From positions 12,310 to 76,309 of the forward strand of contig CALEYQ010000074.1 of assembly GCA_937924855.1 (NCBI GenBank): 64,000 nucleotides of DNA, written 5' to 3'. The position numbers and the translations under genes were made by a program. Origin of the DNA: an uncultured Bacteroidota bacterium (lineage in GTDB: Bacteria > Bacteroidota > Bacteroidia > JADZBD01). Position 1 is the first letter of the stretch. Each line of letters starts with the position of its first letter. Below are positions 36,870 through 46,303 of the stretch, piece by piece. A model generated the notes under the pieces. The model did not search any database. It was not told the DNA's origin and saw only the letters and a list, made by a program, of their open reading frames with translations.

Positions 36870-38434
36870 GAGTTTTTTCCTTTGGAATCTATTGTCTTTT
36901 TGCATTGGCATTTCCGGTTCCCACCCTGGCCCAGATTTTTCTTCCGCTGAACAATACCCTTCACGAACTTGCCCTTTGCCGCGAGAACGGAACCTTTCAT
37001 GAACAGATAAAACCCTTTCGACTTTCGGATGTTCCTTCGATTGATACCAGCCTCAACTTCTCCAGCAAATCAAAGCACAGAGGTCAGGATATTTTTGACC
37101 TGACGGTTTATCCACTCCTTGATATTTCCGGAGGATCTGAATCCGGTAAAAGCGATATGCCCTTCCGTACAGAGGCGGGTGCAGGTTTTACCCTGATTCC
37201 GGGCGACCGGAGATTTTCGCTGAATGCCAATGTAAGCGCATCCTGGTTTCGTCCCCTGGGTTATGTTGATTCGGTTGTTCGTGTTTCGGGGTTTGAACCG
37301 GGATTTGGAAGGGCTTTTGGAGACAGCTCCGGATACAGTTCGGCCTATGCCGATTTTGCCGCCGTGTTCGCACCGAAAAAACACCTTTCGTTTGCCCTGG
37401 GCCGTGGAAAACATTTCTGGGGACCGGGATTCCGGAGTTTGTTTCTCAGTGATGCCGCACCGGCATATCCTTATTTTAATTTCCGGGGAGAGGTTTGGAA
37501 ACTGAAATACTCATTCCTGCTTTCCATGCATACCGATGCCACACATCCATCGCAAATGAAAGCCGATTTCAACAGGAAATACGCCGTATCTCATTTTTTA
37601 AGTTGGAACGCCACTCCCAAATGGAATTTTTCATTTTTCGAAACCGTAATCTGGCAGGGCAGCGATTCGCTCCGCAACCGGAATTTCGATGTGAATTATA
37701 TCAACCCCTTTATTTTTTTCCGGCCGGTTGAATTTTCATTGGGCTCCTCCGATAATGTGCTGATGGGTTTTTCCTTCAAGCACAAACCCTGTCGCTGGTT
37801 TCAATGGTACGGGCAATTCCTGATCGACGAGTTTTTGCTTAAAGAAATAAAAGCCGATGTGGGTGAGTTTTTCTTTCCCGACGACGCGAACGATTCGGGG
37901 TGGTGGGCCAATAAATATGGCATTCAGGTGGGGTGGAAGGCTCCCAATGCCTTTACCCTTAAAAATCTGGTTTTGCAGCAGGAATTTAATACCGTAAGGC
38001 CCTTTACTTATGCCCACGGCAGCGTGCAGCAAAATTACGGGCATTCCGGAATGGCTCTCGCCCATCCTCTGGGCGCCAACTTTTACGAATGGGTTCACAC
38101 CCTGACCTACCTGTATAAAAAATTCCAGGTGGAAGGGTTCTGGGGCAGTGCCAGCGTTGGTCGCGACAGCACCGGAATTAATTTCGGTTCCAACATATTT
38201 CGTTCCTATGCCTCGCGCTACAGCGAGTATGGGAACCTTACCGCTCAGGGCCTGAAAACAAAAATTAAAAACGGAGCCATCAGGGTTTCCTGGCTCCTGC
38301 AAAAAAACTACGGCCTGTATGCCGATCTGGGCTTCCGTTACCGGGAGGAGAGGAACCCCCATGCCACCCAAATCACCCGTTTTTTCTTTGCCGGTATCCA
38401 TACCACATTATGGAACCGGAATACCGAATTTTGA
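36866..38434 (+). CDS. Outer-membrane beta-barrel protein, Wzi/RemB-like (paralogue 2)
   Basis: 522 residues; signal peptide ends in PVPTLAQ. TTG start overlapping the transferase stop (TTGA), so the two are translationally coupled. It carries the same blocks as the gene at 34035, including a near-identical RSLFLSD segment and an N-terminal SDVPSIDTS stretch, and ends TTLWNRNTEF. The coupling to a lipid-linked sugar transferase makes a role in handling surface polysaccharide the best guess. Not a duplicate in recent time: similarity is in blocks only. Confidence 0.72.
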   Translation: MRVFSFGIYCLFALAFPVPTLAQIFLPLNNTLHELALCRENGTFHEQIKPFRLSDVPSIDTSLNFSSKSKHRGQDIFDLTVYPLLDISGGSESGKSDMPFRTEAGAGFTLIPGDRRFSLNANVSASWFRPLGYVDSVVRVSGFEPGFGRAFGDSSGYSSAYADFAAVFAPKKHLSFALGRGKHFWGPGFRSLFLSDAAPAYPYFNFRGEVWKLKYSFLLSMHTDATHPSQMKADFNRKYAVSHFLSWNATPKWNFSFFETVIWQGSDSLRNRNFDVNYINPFIFFRPVEFSLGSSDNVLMGFSFKHKPCRWFQWYGQFLIDEFLLKEIKADVGEFFFPDDANDSGWWANKYGIQVGWKAPNAFTLKNLVLQQEFNTVRPFTYAHGSVQQNYGHSGMALAHPLGANFYEWVHTLTYLYKKFQVEGFWGSASVGRDSTGINFGSNIFRSYASRYSEYGNLTAQGLKTKIKNGAIRVSWLLQKNYGLYADLGFRYREERNPHATQITRFFFAGIHTTLWNRNTEF

Positions 38435-38484
38435 AGATTTAATCCCTTTTCCGGACAATTTTTTGCGTAGGTTTGCCTTCGGAA

Positions 38485-39381
38485 ATGGAACAACCCGTTT
38501 CAGAAGTTTTCGAGAAGGAAAATGCCGTGGAAAAAATTTCGGGATATCTCCAGTTTGTAAAATTTCGCCTGAGTTTCCTGGTGGTTTTTTCAGCCGCTAT
38601 CGGTTTTATTTTCGGTAGTCCGTGCAGTATGGACTGCTTTCTGTTCAGCATGCTCATTTTAGGTGGTTTTCTCGTTACCGCCTCCTCCAACGGATTTAAT
38701 CAGATAATGGAACGCGACCTCGACAAGCTGATGGATCGCACCCGTAACCGGCCTCTGCCCACCGGAAAAATGAGTATTTCCGAAGCTTATGCCATTGCCA
38801 CTTGTTGCGGCATTCTGGGCATAGCGGTAGTAGGTTATTTTACCAATCCCCTGAGCGGCATCCTGAGCGCCCTTTCTTTGTTTTTATACACTTTGGTTTA
38901 TACGCCCCTGAAACGCATAACCCCATTGGCGGTATTTGTGGGAGCCTTTCCCGGTGCCATTCCTCCCATGCTGGGATGGGTGGCCGCGCAAGAGGGCTTC
39001 GGTCATATCGGATTGTACGGATGGTTACTGTTTTTTATTCAGTTTATCTGGCAGTTTCCCCACTTTTGGGCCATTGCATGGGTAATGGATGAAGATTATA
39101 AAAAGGCCGGATTTATCATGCTTCCCAGCGGGCAGCGCGATAAAAGTTCCGCTTTTCAAACCCTGCTTTATACCCTTTTCCTGATCCCGATCAGTTTATC
39201 GCCCCTGCTTTTTGGTATGTTTGGCCTCGGTCCGGCGGCGGTTATTTTGTTTGCCGGTATTGTTTTCGCCTGGCAGGCTTACGGCTTGTTCCGCGATTGC
39301 AGTACCAAAGCCGCGCAAAAACTGATGTTCGGATCGTTTTTTTACCTGCCGGTGGTACAGCTGGCCATGATTTTCGGATAA
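38485..39381 (+). CDS. ctaB: Protoheme IX farnesyltransferase
   Basis: UbiA-family prenyltransferase that makes heme O from heme B for terminal oxidases. 298 residues, about eight helices. Asp-rich prenyl-diphosphate motif NQIMERDLDKLMDRTRNRPLP (NxxxDxxxD) near residue 75; second motif DEDYKKAGFIMLP. The ATG is preferred over an in-frame TTG 12 bases upstream. A TAGGTTTG at 38468-38475 may be a -7 box. It heads the oxidase cluster, 3 bases before the first subunit III gene. Confidence 0.93.
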   Translation: MEQPVSEVFEKENAVEKISGYLQFVKFRLSFLVVFSAAIGFIFGSPCSMDCFLFSMLILGGFLVTASSNGFNQIMERDLDKLMDRTRNRPLPTGKMSISEAYAIATCCGILGIAVVGYFTNPLSGILSALSLFLYTLVYTPLKRITPLAVFVGAFPGAIPPMLGWVAAQEGFGHIGLYGWLLFFIQFIWQFPHFWAIAWVMDEDYKKAGFIMLPSGQRDKSSAFQTLLYTLFLIPISLSPLLFGMFGLGPAAVILFAGIVFAWQAYGLFRDCSTKAAQKLMFGSFFYLPVVQLAMIFG

Positions 39382-39384
39382 ACA

Positions 39385-39957
39385 ATGAAAGCACCCTTAA
39401 CAGAAGAAGAATTTAAAATCCAGGTAAAGGTTAAGAAAAACCTGATGTGGATAGGTATCATCAGTATCGTAATGCTTTTCGGGGGTTTAACCAGCGCCTA
39501 TGTGGTGGCCTCGGGAAAGTCTGATTTTGTGCCGGTAGATGTTCCGCCCTTATTTTGGATCAGTGCCGTAATAATTGCAATTAGCAGTATTTCAATGATT
39601 TACGCTACTTATTCGGCCAAAAAAGGAAAGTACTCCGGGGTGTCTGCGGGGCTGCTTATTACCCTCGTTCTGGGCATAGGTTTTTCCTGGTCGCAGTTTG
39701 GGGGATGGGGACAATTGGTGGCCCAGAAGATCTTTTTTTCGGGGCATTCCTCGGGGCAGTATTTGTACATGCTCAGCGGCCTTCACCTGGCTCACCTGGC
39801 GGGCGGACTCCTTTCCCTGGTTGTAATGTGGTTCCGGTCGATGAAAAAGGCTTATACCCCGTCGAATTACCTGGGATTGGAGGTGGGAGCCATGTATTGG
39901 CATTTCCTTGGCATTCTGTGGATATATTTATTGATCTTTTTGCACCTGGTTCGTTGA
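39385..39957 (+). CDS. Cytochrome c oxidase subunit III-like protein (first)
   Basis: Heme-copper oxidase subunit III family protein of 190 residues with five predicted helices. Conserved features: GGLTSAYVVASGKSDF near the start, FSGHSSGQYLYMLSGLHLAHLAGG, and the final EVGAMYWHFLGILWIYLLIFL. Shorter than its downstream neighbour. Bacteroidota often carry two subunit III genes side by side. Inner membrane. Confidence 0.9.
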   Translation: MKAPLTEEEFKIQVKVKKNLMWIGIISIVMLFGGLTSAYVVASGKSDFVPVDVPPLFWISAVIIAISSISMIYATYSAKKGKYSGVSAGLLITLVLGIGFSWSQFGGWGQLVAQKIFFSGHSSGQYLYMLSGLHLAHLAGGLLSLVVMWFRSMKKAYTPSNYLGLEVGAMYWHFLGILWIYLLIFLHLVR

Positions 39958-40007
39958 GCGTTTGAAGATTTTTAACATATTTGAACCCGTAAAAATTCTG
40001 ATTTTAT

Positions 40008-40718
40008 ATGGCGCATGCAAAACCGATTGACTGGGGAGGAAACTCATCCCCTTTCGCTGTGAGTTATGGAAAGCTCTTCATGTGGTTTTTCCTTGTTTCC
40101 GACGCATTAACTTTTACATCTCTGCTTTCGGCTTATGGCTTTCAGCGCCATGCCCATCCTGAAACCTGGCCTGTGCCCGGGGATGTATTTTTTCACTTTC
40201 CTTTCGTACACGGACATTACCCCCTTTATTATGTAGGGTTAATGACCTTCATTCTGATCATGTCCTCCGTTACCATGGTACTTGCCGTGGAAGCGGGTCA
40301 CCGGAATAATAAACGAGGCGTAATCATCTGGATGTTCTGGACCATTATAGGCGGTTTCGCCTTTTTGGGATCACAGGCATGGGAGTGGTATAATTTCATT
40401 GTTGGCGGAGAGGGGGCCGTGCGTGATTTCATCAACCCCGAGACGGGTCAGTGGGTCACCGATGTTTTCCATGGAGCCAACCTGCATGTTAACGAATACG
40501 GGAACCGTCTCTTCGGCGACTTCTTCTTTGTGATTACCGGATTCCACGGATTCCACGTGTTTAGCGGTGTTATTATCAACATCGTTATTCTGATCATGGT
40601 AATTCAGGGTGCTATGGAACGCAGAGGACATTATGAAATGGTGGAAAAGGCCGGACTGTACTGGCACTTTGTAGATTTGGTATGGGTATTCGTATTTACC
40701 TTTTTCTACCTATTGTAA
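40008..40718 (+). CDS. Cytochrome c oxidase subunit III (second)
   Basis: Second subunit III paralogue, 236 residues. Features: KLFMWFFLVSDALTF in the first helix, the central GSQAWEWYNFI, then FFVITGFHGFHVFSGV and the ending KAGLYWHFVDLVWVFVFTFFYLL, which is the family signature. A long periplasmic insert lies between residues 135 and 165. Subunits I and II are not in the window. Confidence 0.93.
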   Translation: MAHAKPIDWGGNSSPFAVSYGKLFMWFFLVSDALTFTSLLSAYGFQRHAHPETWPVPGDVFFHFPFVHGHYPLYYVGLMTFILIMSSVTMVLAVEAGHRNNKRGVIIWMFWTIIGGFAFLGSQAWEWYNFIVGGEGAVRDFINPETGQWVTDVFHGANLHVNEYGNRLFGDFFFVITGFHGFHVFSGVIINIVILIMVIQGAMERRGHYEMVEKAGLYWHFVDLVWVFVFTFFYLL

Positions 40719-40744
40719 AAAAACACAAACGATAATTTCAGACT

Positions 40745-41230
40745 ATGGAATTCAACGATAATTATCCCCAGTACGAACTGATGGCAAACCACTCCGAAGA
40801 GGAGGGTAAGAAAATCAGAAAGAAACTCTGGATGGTATTCTGGATCATGCTCATTGTTACACTTATTGAGCTTGTTATTGGTATCAACCAGGATGCCATG
40901 AATCTTACAGGAACCATTACCCTGAAATTCATCTACATCACATTTACCATTATCAAGGCCGGCTACATCGTGTATTCATTCATGCACCTGGGCGATGAAA
41001 ATTCATTGCTTCGTAAAGTAATCCTCTGGCCTTATACTTTCTTTGCCCTTTACCTTATTGCCCTTTGTACCATCATTGAAGGGAACTTTACCCGCGACTA
41101 CAAAGTGTACAAAGACCAACGATTGATTGAACAGAAAAATCTGATTCGTGAGAAAGCCATTAAAGCGGCTCACGGCGGAGGAGATCATGGAGGAGAAAAA
41201 CCCGACGGACACAAAGAAGACGCCCACTAA
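40745..41230 (+). CDS. Cytochrome c oxidase subunit IV-like (CyoD/CtaF type)
   Basis: 161-residue protein with three hydrophobic helices: MVFWIMLIVTLIELVIGI, FIYITFTIIKAGYIVYSFMHLGDE and ILWPYTFFALYLIALCTII. The middle helix with YIVYSFMHLGDE is the mark of prokaryotic subunit IV. The C-terminus is a charged His-rich tail (AAHGGGDHGGEKPDGHKEDAH). The last 44 bases overlap the sco gene in another frame. Confidence 0.85.
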   Translation: MEFNDNYPQYELMANHSEEEGKKIRKKLWMVFWIMLIVTLIELVIGINQDAMNLTGTITLKFIYITFTIIKAGYIVYSFMHLGDENSLLRKVILWPYTFFALYLIALCTIIEGNFTRDYKVYKDQRLIEQKNLIREKAIKAAHGGGDHGGEKPDGHKEDAH

Positions 41231-41945
41231 AGGCAATGCTTTAGGCAAATGGATCCTTGCGGGGGTCCTTGTTTTACCTTCACTTGTTTATTTATTTTTC
41301 TCAACGGGAAAAACCCATTTTATGTCCCTGCCCTATTACGGGGAAAGGGACGTCGTTAAAACCATGGTGGATGGTAAGGAAGTAATTGATACGGTTTACC
41401 ACAGCATTCCCGACTTTTCATTTACCAACCTTGATGGTCGCACCATTTCCCAAAAAGACCTGGAGGGGAAAATTTATGTGGCCGATTATTTTTTCGCCAC
41501 CTGCCCGGGTATTTGTCCGGTTATGACCTCCAATATGCTGCGGGTGCAACAGAAATTCAAGGACCGTCCGGACCTGTTTTTTATTTCCCATACCGTTGAT
41601 CCCGATCGCGACAGCGCCGAAGCCCTGCTTGAGTATGCCCTGAAGGTACATGCGGATACCTCCAACTGGTTTTTTGTAACGGGCGATAAAAAAGCCTTGT
41701 ACGAGCAGGCGAGAAGGGGTTATCTGATTCCTGCCCAGGAAGGAGATGGGGGGCCGGAAGATTTTATTCATTCCGAGAAACTGGTATTGGTTGATAAGAA
41801 CCGGCATATAAGAGGCTTTTACGACGGCACCAGCGTTTCTTCGGTCGACAGTCTGATCGAAGACATTAAGGTGCTGATGGCTCGTTACGCGAGAACCGAG
41901 GGTGAAAAGAAAAACAAAATTACCCAGGGCAAACCCAATGAGTGA
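41187..41945 (+). CDS. SCO1/SenC family copper chaperone
   Basis: Membrane-anchored thioredoxin-like protein of 252 residues that delivers copper to the CuA site of the oxidase. One N-terminal helix (WILAGVLVLPSLVYLFF), then CPGICPVMTSNM (CxxxC copper ligands, near residue 109). Copper-binding His candidates are in FIHSEKLVLVD and NRHIRGFYDG. The ATG at 41187 is chosen; it overlaps the subunit IV-like gene by 44 bases. The stop overlaps the next ATG by 8 bases. Confidence 0.92.
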   Translation: MEEKNPTDTKKTPTKGNALGKWILAGVLVLPSLVYLFFSTGKTHFMSLPYYGERDVVKTMVDGKEVIDTVYHSIPDFSFTNLDGRTISQKDLEGKIYVADYFFATCPGICPVMTSNMLRVQQKFKDRPDLFFISHTVDPDRDSAEALLEYALKVHADTSNWFFVTGDKKALYEQARRGYLIPAQEGDGGPEDFIHSEKLVLVDKNRHIRGFYDGTSVSSVDSLIEDIKVLMARYARTEGEKKNKITQGKPNE

Positions 41946-42468
41946 GAAGTCGGTTTTCCGGATTGTGCTGGCCCTCTCGATTGTAGTGTTGGGTGTGGTG
42001 GTTGTTTTGAACCGGAAACTCATTACCCCTCCGGCCGATTATCCTTCCTTTGTTCCGTATCAGCCGGCCTTGCATGCCACCCTGAACGGTACCTGTGCCT
42101 TGTTACTATGCATTTCCCTGTTTGCCATAAAGCAGAAAAATGTTGCGCTGCACAAGAAACTAAACCTTACTACTTTTTTTCTTTCGGCTTTGTTCCTGAT
42201 CAGTTATGTGGTGTATCATTTTTTTATGGACGATACCCGCTTCCCCGAAGATAATTCCCTGCGGCCTGTGTATCTGTTTATTCTGGCCAGTCACATCATT
42301 CTGGCGGCGGTAGTGTTTCCCATGATTCTGATGAGTTTTTATTTTGGTTTGAGCAATAAAATCGAAAAGCATAAAAAACTGGCCCGGTTTACTTTTCCCA
42401 TCTGGTTGTATGTATGTATTACCGGGGTTGTGGTATATGTGATGATATCGCCGTATTATAATTTTTAA
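41938..42468 (+). CDS. DUF420 membrane protein
   Basis: 176-residue integral membrane protein of the DUF420 family with five hydrophobic helices, starting FRIVLALSIVVLGVVVVLN. Conserved His positions, in YQPALHATLNGTCALL, VYHFFM, ILASHIILAAVV and HKKLARFTFPIWLYVCITGVV, recall heme or copper ligands seen in oxidase assembly factors. The neighbourhood (sco, cox subunits) is the usual one. Exact role unknown. Start overlaps the sco stop. Confidence 0.88.
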   Translation: MSEKSVFRIVLALSIVVLGVVVVLNRKLITPPADYPSFVPYQPALHATLNGTCALLLCISLFAIKQKNVALHKKLNLTTFFLSALFLISYVVYHFFMDDTRFPEDNSLRPVYLFILASHIILAAVVFPMILMSFYFGLSNKIEKHKKLARFTFPIWLYVCITGVVVYVMISPYYNF

Positions 42469-42486
42469 TTTTTGTATTTTTATACC

Positions 42487-42735
42487 ATGAAACGCGCTTT
42501 GCCCTACCTGATTTTGATGTTGGTGTTTACCCTGGTTATGACCCTGGATGCTGATGCCCAGTGTGCCATGTGCAAGAAGGTAGCGGAGGGAAAGGATGTG
42601 GTGAACAAGGGCAGTGTGGCAAAAAATCTTAACGGAGCCATTTTATATCTTATGGCCATTCCCTATTTCGCCCTGGCATTCATCTTCCGTGCCCAGATTG
42701 CTTCCTTTTTCAGGAGCAGATTTAAGAAGGGGTGA
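42487..42735 (+). CDS. Small CxxC membrane protein of the oxidase cluster
   Basis: 82 residues: a signal-like first helix (YLILMLVFTLVMTLDADAQ), immediately CAMCKK (CxxC), then a second helix (AILYLMAIPYFALAFIFRAQI). I do not recognise a named family. The CxxC next to a signal cleavage site, and position after sco and DUF420, suggest a copper or heme role in the periplasm, which is inference. A second start five codons upstream is possible. Confidence 0.7.
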   Translation: MKRALPYLILMLVFTLVMTLDADAQCAMCKKVAEGKDVVNKGSVAKNLNGAILYLMAIPYFALAFIFRAQIASFFRSRFKKG

Positions 42736-42748
42736 TTTCCTGAATCTG

Positions 42749-44092
42749 TTATTTTTTACCTTCTTGCCCCGGAATTTTAAAAGACTTAATCACCTCCGAA
42801 ATTTTATAATTCAGATGGGTTTTAAATGTTTCCAGATCGCGAAATACCTTTTCCTTCATTTTTTCTGCCTCTTCGGTTTCAAAGAAATACAGGGTGCCCT
42901 CTTTAACCAGTCCTATATCAATCCGGTCAATGGAGGGGTTCTCTTCCGGAGAAAAACTCAATTTCCCGGTATTGTCAATGTAATAGGAGCCATCCTCCTT
43001 GTTTCCATTATCAAACCAATGATTTATTTCAACCACTTTTCCAAATACCAGGGCTTCGATTTCGATACTTCTGTCGAACAATAAACTCTGGATAGTGTGA
43101 TTAAGTTGTTCGTGATTTTTTTGGAAATCAGCACAGATAATATCAAACTCGGAACGGCGAAAGCGGTTGGGGAAAAAATAAATGCTTCTTCCGCTCATCA
43201 AACGATTTATGGTAGTATCCGGCCTGCACGCCGGTATAAGATTTTCCACTTGAATTTTGGCTTCCCCTTTTCCTTTCTCAAAAAGCAAGGGGTGACAGAA
43301 AACCACATGTTTTTGATTGCAAAAAAGCGAGGGTTCGGAAAGTTCCATTATCTGGTACAGAGGCATGAATTTTTTATCCGGGTTTTTATCCTTGGGTCGC
43401 TCTATGAACAAAAACACCTCATTATCGGCATAAACCCCCATGCTTTTTTCAAAGCGGGGTTTCCACAATCCAATGCCCCATTCAAAATCATCGTGTTTGA
43501 AAGAAATTATGGTTTTTGCAATGGAAGGCTCAGAACTGCGGAGGTTAAGCTGGCGATAAGAAAAAACAGTGCCCAACAGTAAAACTCCAAATAATATAAA
43601 TTCGGGTTTTAGGGTGTTCAGTTCCTCTTTAAGGGAACCCCGGTCGGGTTTGGGATGTTTGGCATTTCGCCTTGAGAACCAGATAAAAAATGCTATAAAG
43701 CAACCCAGAGAAAGCAGGATGAACAGGGGCAGAATGATAAATCCGACGATATTTCCTTCCAGGGGCGCGAACATCATCAGAAAAAGAGCCAATACCATAG
43801 GAAGAAAGGAAAGGTGGGCAAAGGCGGCATTTCCCAGATAATGGCTGAAAGAATATTTAATATCGTCAAGAAACCAGGCAAAGGATGAAACCAGGGCCAT
43901 AAAAATCAAATTGTAAAATCCGGCTATGGCCAGAAAGGAGAGCATGAATGCCGGGTTCATAATGCCCACATTGGTGCTTTGGGTAAGAAAGCCACCATTT
44001 CCCCAGAGACTGAAAAATGAAAGCAGAATCCCGATGGGGTTGGTTAGACAACCGGAAACGAGAAGTATAATTTTCAGGATTGATTTTTCCAT
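42749..44092 (-). CDS. Uncharacterised membrane protein
   Basis: 447 residues, not recognised. The N-terminal half has four to five hydrophobic helices (ILKIILLVSGCLTNPIGIL, FLAIAGFYNLIFMALVSSF, AHLSFLPMVLALFLMMFAP, FIILPLFILLSLGCFIAFF), then a basic loop and another helix (EFILFGVLLLGTVFSY). The rest (about residues 195-447) is soluble, mixed alpha/beta, ending in Lys. It starts 14 bases after the SpoIIE-type phosphatase stop and may share its transcript. It converges on the oxidase cluster. Confidence 0.75.
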   Translation of the reverse strand: MEKSILKIILLVSGCLTNPIGILLSFFSLWGNGGFLTQSTNVGIMNPAFMLSFLAIAGFYNLIFMALVSSFAWFLDDIKYSFSHYLGNAAFAHLSFLPMVLALFLMMFAPLEGNIVGFIILPLFILLSLGCFIAFFIWFSRRNAKHPKPDRGSLKEELNTLKPEFILFGVLLLGTVFSYRQLNLRSSEPSIAKTIISFKHDDFEWGIGLWKPRFEKSMGVYADNEVFLFIERPKDKNPDKKFMPLYQIMELSEPSLFCNQKHVVFCHPLLFEKGKGEAKIQVENLIPACRPDTTINRLMSGRSIYFFPNRFRRSEFDIICADFQKNHEQLNHTIQSLLFDRSIEIEALVFGKVVEINHWFDNGNKEDGSYYIDNTGKLSFSPEENPSIDRIDIGLVKEGTLYFFETEEAEKMKEKVFRDLETFKTHLNYKISEVIKSFKIPGQEGKK

Positions 44093-44106
44093 GGAGAATG
44101 TGAATT

Positions 44107-46101
44107 TTAAATACGAACGCCTATAACCAAAACATCGTCAATTTGCTCTAATTCTCCTTTCCAGTTTTGGAAGGTACTTAATAATACTTCTTCCTGTTCT
44201 TGCATGGATTTCATTTGAATCGAGAGCAAAAGCTCTTTCAACTGTTTTTCCCTGAATTTTTTCCCTTTTGCACCCCCGAACTGGTCGGCGTATCCATCGG
44301 AGAAAATATATAGTGAGGAGCCCTTTTCGGGACTTATTTTATGGTTGGTGAAGGGAAGGTTCTCGCCGTGGTGTAATCCAATGGGTTGTTTATCCGGGGC
44401 AAATGCAGTAAGATTTCCATTATGAACAATCCAGAGTGGGTTATTGGCTCCTGCCCATTCCACATGGTTTTCAGAAAAACAAAGCAGGGAAATATCCATG
44501 CCATCGCGGGGACTCCCGCTTTCCTCTTTTTGTTTCAGGCTTTTGATAACGAGGTGGCGCAGTTCGTTCAGGATTTCCGAGGGCCGGGTAATGCCCCTTT
44601 CGTTTACAATTTCGTTAAGAAAGGAGTTTCCTATCATACTCATAAATGCCCCCGGCACTCCGTGGCCGGTACAGTCGGCCGCTGCGATAATCCGCTTCCC
44701 GTTTTTTTCAGAAAACCAGTAAAAGTCTCCGCTTACAACATCACGGGGTTGAAAAAGGACAAAGGCATCAGGGAATATGCGGTATTTTATTTCCTTATCG
44801 GGCAGAATAGCCTCCTGAATGCGCCGGGCGTAATTGATGCTGTCGGTAATGTCTTTGTTTTTTTCTTCCAGAATTTTTTTCTGCGCTGAAATAATAAGAT
44901 TGGCTTTTTGTTTTTGTCGATAACCCCGGAATATGAAAAAGGCCAGGGCAAGCACGAGGATGAATCCGGTGGAAATGCTGTAAAGGATAATTTTTTGCTG
45001 TTCTTCTTTTGCCCGGCGTTCGGCCTCAAGTTTTTCCTCTTCCAGTTTTTTTATTTTGGCTGCCTGGGCGGCATCGAACTGGTATTGTAATTTGGTTACT
45101 TCGGTGGCTTTTTCGGAATTGTAAAGGGAATCGGTAAATGACCGGAGGTTTTTAAAAGTTATAAAGGCATTTTTAAAATCCTTTTCCTTTTCATAATAGT
45201 CCGACAAGCCCTCCAGCGATTCTTTTAATGCCAGGGAATAATGAGTCTCCCGGGCAAGGGCATATGCTTTTTGTAAACTTTCATAGGCCTCGTGCTTTTT
45301 ACCGGTACTGTAATAAACCTTTGCCAGCGAGGCCAGCCGAAGGGCCAGCCCCTCTTTCGACTTAAGTTCTTCAAATAGGGCGATTGACCGCTCGTAGGAT
45401 TCAATGGACTTAGGGTAATTTTTTAATTCTGCATAGGCATCTCCCATATTTCCAAGGATAATAGCCAAAGCCTTTTTGTCATTTTTTTTCTCAACAATGG
45501 CAAGTCCTTTTAAATAATATTCCAGTTGTTTTTCAATATTCCCGGTGGCACTATAATAGTTTCCAATGTTGGAATAGGTTTTGGCCATTAATACGGAATC
45601 CTTTATACGCTCGGCTGTTTTTAAGGCTATTTGCAGATTTTTCAGCATGTCGCTGAAATTTTTTTGGGCAATATGAATTTGTCCGATCGAGAGGTGGGTT
45701 ATAACCTGCAGTCTGTCATCAATACCGGGTTTAGCGAGTATTTCCGAGGCCTTAAAAAGGTATTGTAAACGGAGGGTATCATTGAAGGAGTTGGCAGCAG
45801 CGAGTTCATAATAACTGCGGGCCATTCCCTTTTTGAAATTCAGGGATTTGCTGAGTCTGAGCGCATCCTCCGCAGAGGCATTGGCTTCGGAGAACTCTTT
45901 CTGTTTGGTATGCGATTCAGCCCGTTGGCACAGCAGCATTACCTTTTGGGTGTCTTGCTTTGCGGTTTTGAGAAGAAGGCTTAATGAGTCGATTTTGTTT
46001 TGCTGCCCAAAACAATTGTCGGGAAAGGTAAGTGCAATTAAAAAAGAAACTGCAGGTAAAAGAACCGAATATAATCTCAATCCTTGTCTCAGGGCCTCCA
46101 A
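44107..46101 (-). CDS. TPR sensor with SpoIIE/RsbU-type PP2C phosphatase domain
   Basis: 664 residues. Layout: signal sequence (LLPAVSFLIALTFPDNCFGQ); about six TPR repeats over residues 40-330 (YSNIGNYYSATGNIEKQLEY, GNMGDAYAELKNYPKSIESY); a coiled, Lys/Glu-rich stretch; one transmembrane helix near 374-395; then a cytoplasmic phosphatase with YARRIQEAILPD, SGDFYWF and ADCTGHGVPGAFMSM. TTG start. The plan is that of Bacteroidota sensor phosphatases that control anti-anti-sigma or related switches; no partner is encoded nearby, so the target is unknown. Confidence 0.9.
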   Translation of the reverse strand: MEALRQGLRLYSVLLPAVSFLIALTFPDNCFGQQNKIDSLSLLLKTAKQDTQKVMLLCQRAESHTKQKEFSEANASAEDALRLSKSLNFKKGMARSYYELAAANSFNDTLRLQYLFKASEILAKPGIDDRLQVITHLSIGQIHIAQKNFSDMLKNLQIALKTAERIKDSVLMAKTYSNIGNYYSATGNIEKQLEYYLKGLAIVEKKNDKKALAIILGNMGDAYAELKNYPKSIESYERSIALFEELKSKEGLALRLASLAKVYYSTGKKHEAYESLQKAYALARETHYSLALKESLEGLSDYYEKEKDFKNAFITFKNLRSFTDSLYNSEKATEVTKLQYQFDAAQAAKIKKLEEEKLEAERRAKEEQQKIILYSISTGFILVLALAFFIFRGYRQKQKANLIISAQKKILEEKNKDITDSINYARRIQEAILPDKEIKYRIFPDAFVLFQPRDVVSGDFYWFSEKNGKRIIAAADCTGHGVPGAFMSMIGNSFLNEIVNERGITRPSEILNELRHLVIKSLKQKEESGSPRDGMDISLLCFSENHVEWAGANNPLWIVHNGNLTAFAPDKQPIGLHHGENLPFTNHKISPEKGSSLYIFSDGYADQFGGAKGKKFREKQLKELLLSIQMKSMQEQEEVLLSTFQNWKGELEQIDDVLVIGVRI

Positions 46102-46303
46102 AGTTGCGTTGTTTTGAACCGTAATTTACTTGTTTTTTGGATGCCGTACTGATCCTGGTTTGTGTTTTTCCCTCCCGGTGAGGCCCGGAGCCGGATTTCC
46201 CGGTAACCCTTATCCAGGGGCCCTTCGGAGTTTTCCCTCGTGGCCTGGTGTTTACCCCTGGTGCTTTTATTTCCGGATTGGTAATTCCCATCAGGAATTT
46301 CAG

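Noticed and set aside
46102..46303. Possible small gene or RNA between the phosphatase and the lipoprotein
   Set aside because: The 202 bases show no convincing start, motif or hairpin with a U-run; nothing is claimed there.
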